A stretch of 64,000 bases of DNA from positions 137,025 through 201,024 of the forward strand of contig DAAN01000019.1 in the NCBI GenBank assembly GCA_001701135.1. Reading direction: 5' to 3'. Shown here one piece after another: positions 59,387-64,000 of this stretch. Every line of letters begins with the position of its first letter. Positions within the stretch are counted from its first letter, which is position 1. The DNA comes from Bacteroidales bacterium H3. GTDB taxonomy: Bacteria > Bacteroidota > Bacteroidia > Bacteroidales > Muribaculaceae. The position numbers were made by a program, and so were the translations under genes. The notes under the pieces are model-generated. The model saw only the letters and a program-made list of their open reading frames with translations. It searched no databases and was not told the origin of the DNA.

Positions 59387-60517
59387 TTAGGGTCGGATGC
59401 GACGGCGGGCGGCGGGGTAGACCGTGAGGGAGCGGGCACGGATGGCGGGAACGTCGAGGCGCAGACGGTCGAGGCGGAACGCGTGCTTTGAGCGCGCCTT
59501 GCGATCGTTGACAAATCCGCGTTCGCGCACTCGCGGCGCAGGGGGCGTGGCGATCGCAGCGGGCACGGAATCGAGGGTGACAGCATGCACCTCCGAGAGG
59601 GGCGGAAACCCAACCACGCTCCACATGATCATAGTCTCGGCTGGATTCTCACCCGGCAGCGGTCCCTCGACCACCACCGACGCGCACGAACTCCAGCGGG
59701 GTATCACATCGCCGTTGTCGGGCCGGCGGATGGCCGTGCCGTCGAGCAGATCTACACCTTTTTCAGGCAGATAGAACGAGCGCGACAGCGTCTCGATGAA
59801 ATCCTCGGCAGCTACCTCGCCGGGGCTTGCCCAGGGGCGTCGGGTCGCCGTCACCGAATCGAGCAGATGCGTCTCGGCGCAATGGCGCGACACGCCAAGA
59901 CGCCCTTTGCGGCCGCCCGAGAGGGAATAGTTGGTGCGCGTGAGCAGCCCCTCGTCATCGCCACCGGCCCACTCCTCACCGAGCGCCACCGCCGAGAGGG
60001 AATCGACCGGAAAGACGCGCAGCGCACTGCGGTCCGAAATCTCGAAATATGCGCCGTGCCCCTCCGCATCGAAAGCCCCGAAATTGGCCTGCACGCCCAG
60101 CCGGTCGCCGTTGTCGCGCAGCATCCGTTGGAAATCGGCCAGAGTGGCGCAGCGTCGCAGCGCCGCCGACATCACGAACCCCTCGCGGTCCTGCCGGTCG
60201 GGCGCCGGGGCCGGTATATTGTATGTGGCGGTGTTCATCACCGCGAACCCGGCATCGTTAAACCCTATCCAGGCCTCGCGGGCGGCAGTGTCGGAGGCGT
60301 TGAACAGCGCCACATAGGCACGCGTGGAGTCGGTGGCGGCAAAGCGGCGCACAAAATTGTCGGCGTGACCCGAATCGCGGTGCTTCCACAGCAGCCAGCG
60401 TCCGCCGGCGCCGCGCGCGGCACCCGCCATTGCCGACGTGCACGCCTCCGTGGCGGCGGGGAAGAGGAACGCCGAGGCCAAAACGGCCATAGTCAGCAGC
60501 AGATTTTTCATTTTCAT
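59387..60517 (-). CDS. C45-family Ntn hydrolase (acyltransferase/amidohydrolase)
   Basis: Exported N-terminal nucleophile hydrolase of the C45/penicillin-acylase-like group. After the signal peptide MKMKNLLLTMAVLASAFLFP comes ATEACTSAMAG; the Cys is the expected nucleophile, freed by cleavage just before it. Other family features are WKHRDSG, WIGFNDAGFAVMNTATYNIP and ARTNYSL-like TRTNYSLSGG. The start is ATG 60517 or 60511, both very near the promoter box. The last 40 or so residues are Arg-rich. The substrate is not predictable; relatives cleave acyl-amide bonds including N-acyl amino acids and bile-salt-like compounds. Confidence 0.8.
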   Translation of the reverse strand: MKMKNLLLTMAVLASAFLFPAATEACTSAMAGAARGAGGRWLLWKHRDSGHADNFVRRFAATDSTRAYVALFNASDTAAREAWIGFNDAGFAVMNTATYNIPAPAPDRQDREGFVMSAALRRCATLADFQRMLRDNGDRLGVQANFGAFDAEGHGAYFEISDRSALRVFPVDSLSAVALGEEWAGGDDEGLLTRTNYSLSGGRKGRLGVSRHCAETHLLDSVTATRRPWASPGEVAAEDFIETLSRSFYLPEKGVDLLDGTAIRRPDNGDVIPRWSSCASVVVEGPLPGENPAETMIMWSVVGFPPLSEVHAVTLDSVPAAIATPPAPRVRERGFVNDRKARSKHAFRLDRLRLDVPAIRARSLTVYPAARRRIRP

Positions 60518-60520
60518 CCT

Positions 60521-60528
60521 CAAAATTA
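60521..60528 (-). promoter_or_regulatory. -7 box TAATTTTG for C45 gene
   Basis: Perfect TAnnTTTG on the minus strand, 3 nt before ATG 60517 and 9 nt before ATG 60511, implying little or no leader. Only about 22 bp separate it from the divergent box at 60551. Confidence 0.6.
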
Positions 60529-60550
60529 ACAATATTAATCCGAAAATAGC

Positions 60551-60558
60551 TAACTTTG
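60551..60558 (+). promoter_or_regulatory. -7 box TAACTTTG for tricorn-like protease
   Basis: Perfect TAnnTTTG about 80 nt before the ATG at 60638. The leader contains three degenerate AGAGCTTGTTTAA units. Confidence 0.65.
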
Positions 60559-60587
60559 GAGGTGAATTAACCTTAACAGCTTGCAAT

Positions 60588-60623
60588 GAGCATGTTTAAC
60601 GCTTGTTTAAGAGCCTGTTTAAC
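60588..60623. repeat. three degenerate AGAGCTTGTTTAA-family units
   Basis: GAGCATGTTTAAC (60588-60600), GCTTGTTTAA (60601-60610) and GAGCCTGTTTAAC (60611-60623) lie head to tail in the leader of the tricorn-like gene. Confidence 0.75.
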
Positions 60624-60637
60624 GCTATATAATAACC

Positions 60638-63600
60638 ATGTCGAAAGCAAAAATATTTAATGTCTGCGCAGTTGCGGCAGCCCTCCTCGGGGGCACCCTC
60701 GTCGGTCAGGCGGCTGCACCCCTGTGGCTCCGCGATGTCAAAATCTCACCCAAAGGCGACCTCATAGCCTTCACCTACAAAGGCGACATTTTCACCGTGC
60801 CCGTCACCGGCGGCGAGGCGCGCCGCATCACCGTGCGCGACTCCTACGAATCCACCCCCCTGTGGAGCCCCGACGGCTCGCAGATAGCCTTCGCCTCCGA
60901 CCGCAACGGCAGCACCGACATCTACATCGTCGACGCGCGCGGCGGCCAGCCGCGGCGCCTCACCGGCAACTCAGCCGCCGAGATTCCCGAAGCGTTCTCG
61001 CCCGACGGCAAGGAGGTATATTATTCAGCCGCCATCCAGGCGCCCGCCGCCTCCGCCATGTTCCCCTCCTCGCGCATGACGCAGCTCTATGCCGTCGACA
61101 TCGCCTCGGGCCGCACCCGTCAGGTGCTCGGCACCCCGGCGCAGATGCTCTCATTTTCGCCCGACGGCGCCACCATGCTCTATCAGGATGTGAAAGGCTT
61201 CGAGGATGAATGGCGCAAGCACCACACCTCCTCAGTCACCCGCGACATCTGGAAATACGAACCGGCCACCGGGCGCCACACCAACCTCACCAACCGCGCC
61301 GGCGAGGACCGCAACCCCGTGCTCGACGCCACCCAGGGCGCCGTCTATCTCCTCTCCGAGCGCAACGGCGGCACATTCAACGTCTACACCTTCCCGCTCG
61401 ACGCCCCCGACAAAGCCGAGCAGATCACCTTCTTCGACACCCACCCCGTGCGCTTCCTCTCCCGCGCCGCCGACGGCACCATGGCCTTCACCTACGACGG
61501 CGAGATCTACACCATGCGCAACGGCGGCAAGCCCGCCAAGGTCGACATCACCATCCTCTCCGACGACGAGGAGCGCCCGCAACGCGCCAATGTGCGTCCC
61601 GCAGGGAGCGTGGCATCGCCCGACGGCAAGATGATCGCCTTCGTCAGCCGCGGCGACGTGTTTGTCACCTCCGCCGAATATCCCACCACCGTGCAGGTCA
61701 CCCGCACCCCGCAGACCGAGGGGCATCTCTCGTGGGGAAGCGACAACCGCACATTATATTATATGTCGGAACGCTCAGGCCACAAGAACATCTACAAGGC
61801 CACCATCACCCGCAAGGATGACCCCGATTTCCCCAACGCCGTGGAGTTCTCCGAAACCGCCATCTTCCCCGAAAAGAGCGGCAAGGGCGCGGCTGTGGAG
61901 TATTCCCATCCCGCCATCTCGCCCGACGGCAAGCAGATGGCCTACGTGAAGGACCGCAACCAGCTCTGGATCCGCGACCTCGCCACCGGCGCCGACCGGC
62001 AGATCACCCGCGGCGAGACCGACCCGGGCCGCGGCGACCGCATGTCGTTTGAGTGGAGCCCCGACTCGCGCTGGCTCACCATGGAGATCATCCCCGAGAT
62101 GCGCGACCCCTATGCCGACATCGCCCTGGTCAATGCCGCCACCGGCGAGATCACCAACCTCACCCGCACCGGCTATTCCGAATCGTCGCCCCACTTCGTG
62201 CTCGACGGCAATGCTATAATCTATTTCACAGAGAAGTATGGCCTGCGCGCCCAGGCATCGTGGGGCTCGCAGGACGACATCATGATCGTATTCCTCAACC
62301 GCGAGGCCCGCGATCGCTTCAACCTCTCGAAAGAGGACTACGCCCTGCTCAAAGAGGCTGAAAAGAAATCAAAAGCCGACAAGCCCGATGCCGGAAAGGA
62401 AAAATCCAACAAGAAAAAAGATGACAGCAAAAAAGCGGGCAAGGATGACGGAAAGGATGACGGCAAAGCCGACGCCGCCGACAAAAAGAAGAAAGAGATC
62501 ACAGTGGAACTCGACGGCATCGAGGATCGCGTGATGCGCCTCACCCCCTTCAGCTCAAGCCTCTCCGACGCATTCATCACCGCCGACGGCGAGGATCTCT
62601 ACTTCCTCTCCTCATTCGACAAGGGCTACGACCTCTGGAAGATGCCCCTGCGCGACGGCAATCCCTCGCTCGCGTCGAAACTCGGCGCCTCCCCCTCGTG
62701 GTTCACCGCGAGCGCCGACGGCAAAGAGGTGTTCATTGCCGGCGGAGGCTCCGTCAAAAAGCTCGGCAAGGGGGACAAACTCACCCCCGTGAAGATCTCC
62801 TTTACTCAGGAAATCGACCATGCCCGCGAGCGCGAGGCCATGTTCGACAATATGGCCGTGGAGGTGGGCGCCCGCTTCTACAACACCGACATGCACGGCA
62901 TCGACTGGCCGGCCATGACGGCCCACTACCGCCGCTTCCTCCCCCATATCACCAATAACTACGACTACGCCGAAATGCTCTCCGAACTGCTCGGCGAACT
63001 CAACGTGTCGCACACCGGCGGGCGCTACCACGGAGGCAAGCCCGACGGCGACCGCACCGCCTCGCTCGGTCTCCTCTACGACATGACCTACACCGGCCGG
63101 GGCCTGAAAGTGCAGGAAGTGCTCACCGACGGCCCCTTTGACCGCGCTTCGTCAAAAATCACCCCCGGAGCCGTCATCACGGCTGTCGACGGCGACACCA
63201 TCGGCGTCGGCACCGATCTCGGCACCATCTTCAACAACATCGCCGGCAAGAAAGTGCTGGTGGCATTCACCCTCCCCTCAGGCGAGAAAGTAGCAGAAGT
63301 GGTCACTCCCTGCGGTCAGGGGCGCATCTCCGACATCCTCTACCGCCGCTGGGTGAAGCAGCGCGCCGCCGACGTAGACCGCTGGTCCAACGGCCGTCTG
63401 GGCTATGTGCACATCCCCTCGATGGACGATGAATCGTTCCGCCCGATGTATGCCGACCTCCTTGGCAAATACAACAACCGCGAGGGTGTGGTCATCGACA
63501 TCCGCTGGAATGGCGGAGGCCGCATGCACGAGGACATAGAGCAGCTCTTCTCGGGCCACAAATATCTCACGCAGGTGATCCGTGGCCGCGAAGCGTGCGA

Positions 63601-63961
63601 CATGCCCTCGCGCCGCTGGAACAAACCCTCCATAATGCTCGTGGCCGAACCTTGCTACTCCAACGCCCACGGCACTCCCTGGGTCTATCAGCACATGAAA
63701 CTCGGCAAAGTGGTGGGCATGCCCGTACCCGGCACCATGACATCGGTCAACTGGGTGACCATGCAGGATCCCTCGCTGGTCTACGGCATCCCCGTCATCG
63801 GCTACCGCACCGCCGAGGGCAACTATCTCGAAAATACCCAGCTCGAGCCCGACGTGAAAGTGGCCAACGCCCCCGAAACCATCGTCACCGGCGAGGACAC
63901 CCAGCTCCGCACCGCCGTCGAAACCCTCCTCCGCGATATCGACAACCAGCCCGCTAATTAA
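60638..63961 (+). CDS. tricorn-like protease (beta-propeller, PDZ, S41)
   Basis: A 1107-residue exported protease of the tricorn type. After a signal peptide (about 1-26) come WD40/TolB-like propeller repeats (SPDGSQIAFASDRNGSTDIY, SPDGKQMAYVKDRNQLW), then a highly charged Lys/Asp linker (about 574-620), a second propeller remnant, a PDZ domain (KITPGAVITAVDGDTIG) and a C-terminal S41 peptidase domain. There RWNGGGRMHEDIEQL and PCYSNAHGTPWVYQHMKLG hold the oxyanion region and probable nucleophile Ser, and GYRTAEGNYLENTQLEPD ends it. It likely degrades peptides in the periplasm. Full length; it ends 39 nt before the window edge. Confidence 0.92.
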   Translation: MSKAKIFNVCAVAAALLGGTLVGQAAAPLWLRDVKISPKGDLIAFTYKGDIFTVPVTGGEARRITVRDSYESTPLWSPDGSQIAFASDRNGSTDIYIVDARGGQPRRLTGNSAAEIPEAFSPDGKEVYYSAAIQAPAASAMFPSSRMTQLYAVDIASGRTRQVLGTPAQMLSFSPDGATMLYQDVKGFEDEWRKHHTSSVTRDIWKYEPATGRHTNLTNRAGEDRNPVLDATQGAVYLLSERNGGTFNVYTFPLDAPDKAEQITFFDTHPVRFLSRAADGTMAFTYDGEIYTMRNGGKPAKVDITILSDDEERPQRANVRPAGSVASPDGKMIAFVSRGDVFVTSAEYPTTVQVTRTPQTEGHLSWGSDNRTLYYMSERSGHKNIYKATITRKDDPDFPNAVEFSETAIFPEKSGKGAAVEYSHPAISPDGKQMAYVKDRNQLWIRDLATGADRQITRGETDPGRGDRMSFEWSPDSRWLTMEIIPEMRDPYADIALVNAATGEITNLTRTGYSESSPHFVLDGNAIIYFTEKYGLRAQASWGSQDDIMIVFLNREARDRFNLSKEDYALLKEAEKKSKADKPDAGKEKSNKKKDDSKKAGKDDGKDDGKADAADKKKKEITVELDGIEDRVMRLTPFSSSLSDAFITADGEDLYFLSSFDKGYDLWKMPLRDGNPSLASKLGASPSWFTASADGKEVFIAGGGSVKKLGKGDKLTPVKISFTQEIDHAREREAMFDNMAVEVGARFYNTDMHGIDWPAMTAHYRRFLPHITNNYDYAEMLSELLGELNVSHTGGRYHGGKPDGDRTASLGLLYDMTYTGRGLKVQEVLTDGPFDRASSKITPGAVITAVDGDTIGVGTDLGTIFNNIAGKKVLVAFTLPSGEKVAEVVTPCGQGRISDILYRRWVKQRAADVDRWSNGRLGYVHIPSMDDESFRPMYADLLGKYNNREGVVIDIRWNGGGRMHEDIEQLFSGHKYLTQVIRGREACDMPSRRWNKPSIMLVAEPCYSNAHGTPWVYQHMKLGKVVGMPVPGTMTSVNWVTMQDPSLVYGIPVIGYRTAEGNYLENTQLEPDVKVANAPETIVTGEDTQLRTAVETLLRDIDNQPAN

Positions 63962-63983
63962 GGCATCTTTGGTTAATAATAAC

Positions 63984-64000
63984 GGCGGCAGGAAAGCCGC
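63984..64000. repeat. REP-like hairpin cut by right edge
   Basis: GGCGGCAGGAAAGCCGC, the same unit as at 59339-59356, one base short because the window ends. Confidence 0.8.

Overview
The window looks like the chromosome of a gut Bacteroidales, most likely of the Muribaculaceae type. The grounds are a complete type IX secretion core (porT, porP, gldK, gldL, gldM, gldN), Bacteroidales-type neighbourhoods (dut-TPR-DUF4292-EnvC; rpsU-xerC-hpf; DUF5683-mltD), repeated TAnnTTTG promoter boxes (the Bacteroidetes -7 element), and an almost total lack of Shine-Dalgarno sequences. The genus is an inference. No phage, CRISPR array or complete insertion sequence was seen.

Layout. 1-8.6 kb (minus strand): an apparent operon of glycosyltransferase, amidase-like protein, GT2-HIT fusion, SpoIID/LytB protein and AmpG-like transporter (cut by the left edge), which reads as a peptidoglycan turnover and import module. 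8.7-11.4 kb: folB, an HD-domain protein and a TrpB2-type enzyme. 11.6-18.8 kb (minus): the type IX secretion operon. 19-24.3 kb: a lipoprotein, a queuosine-precursor transporter behind a probable preQ1 riboswitch, HU, a 29-residue ribosomal protein, RNase E/G and guaA. 24.3-28 kb: two paralogous GT-C-like membrane proteins around a one-pass membrane protein. 28-38.3 kb: DUF5683, a MltD-type transglycosylase, serB, mtaB, an LpxL-type acyltransferase, a GT2, a Kef-type antiporter and yraN. 38.4-47.8 kb: dut, TPR, DUF4292, EnvC-like, flippase, rsmA, mgtE. 47.9-54.1 kb: tRNA-Gln, a SusB-like GH97 divergent from a DUF6377 regulator, rpsU, xerC, hpf. 54.4-56.7 kb: trpS and fba, divergent. 57.2-59.1 kb: an AT-richer ECF sigma/anti-sigma pair enclosed by palindromic repeats. 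59.4-64 kb: a C45-family hydrolase divergent from a tricorn-like protease.

Cell-envelope work dominates: peptidoglycan cleavage and import, type IX secretion, LPS/glycan assembly and lipoproteins. Translation control is a second theme: a probable riboswitch, a possible attenuator before RNase E/G, very short leaders, and one strong Shine-Dalgarno on the hibernation factor gene next to rpsU.

The most unusual content is between genes. (1) An AGAGCYTGTTTAA repeat family at eight or more places, including the 29-bp inverted ends of a 245-bp element, three exact 18-bp tandem units that run into the mtaB start codon, and a copy holding the rsmA stop codon. (2) Two large imperfect palindromes with different arms but a nearly constant core. 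(3) A GGCGG/CCGCC hairpin family with compensatory changes, arranged as opposed pairs on both sides of the ECF module.
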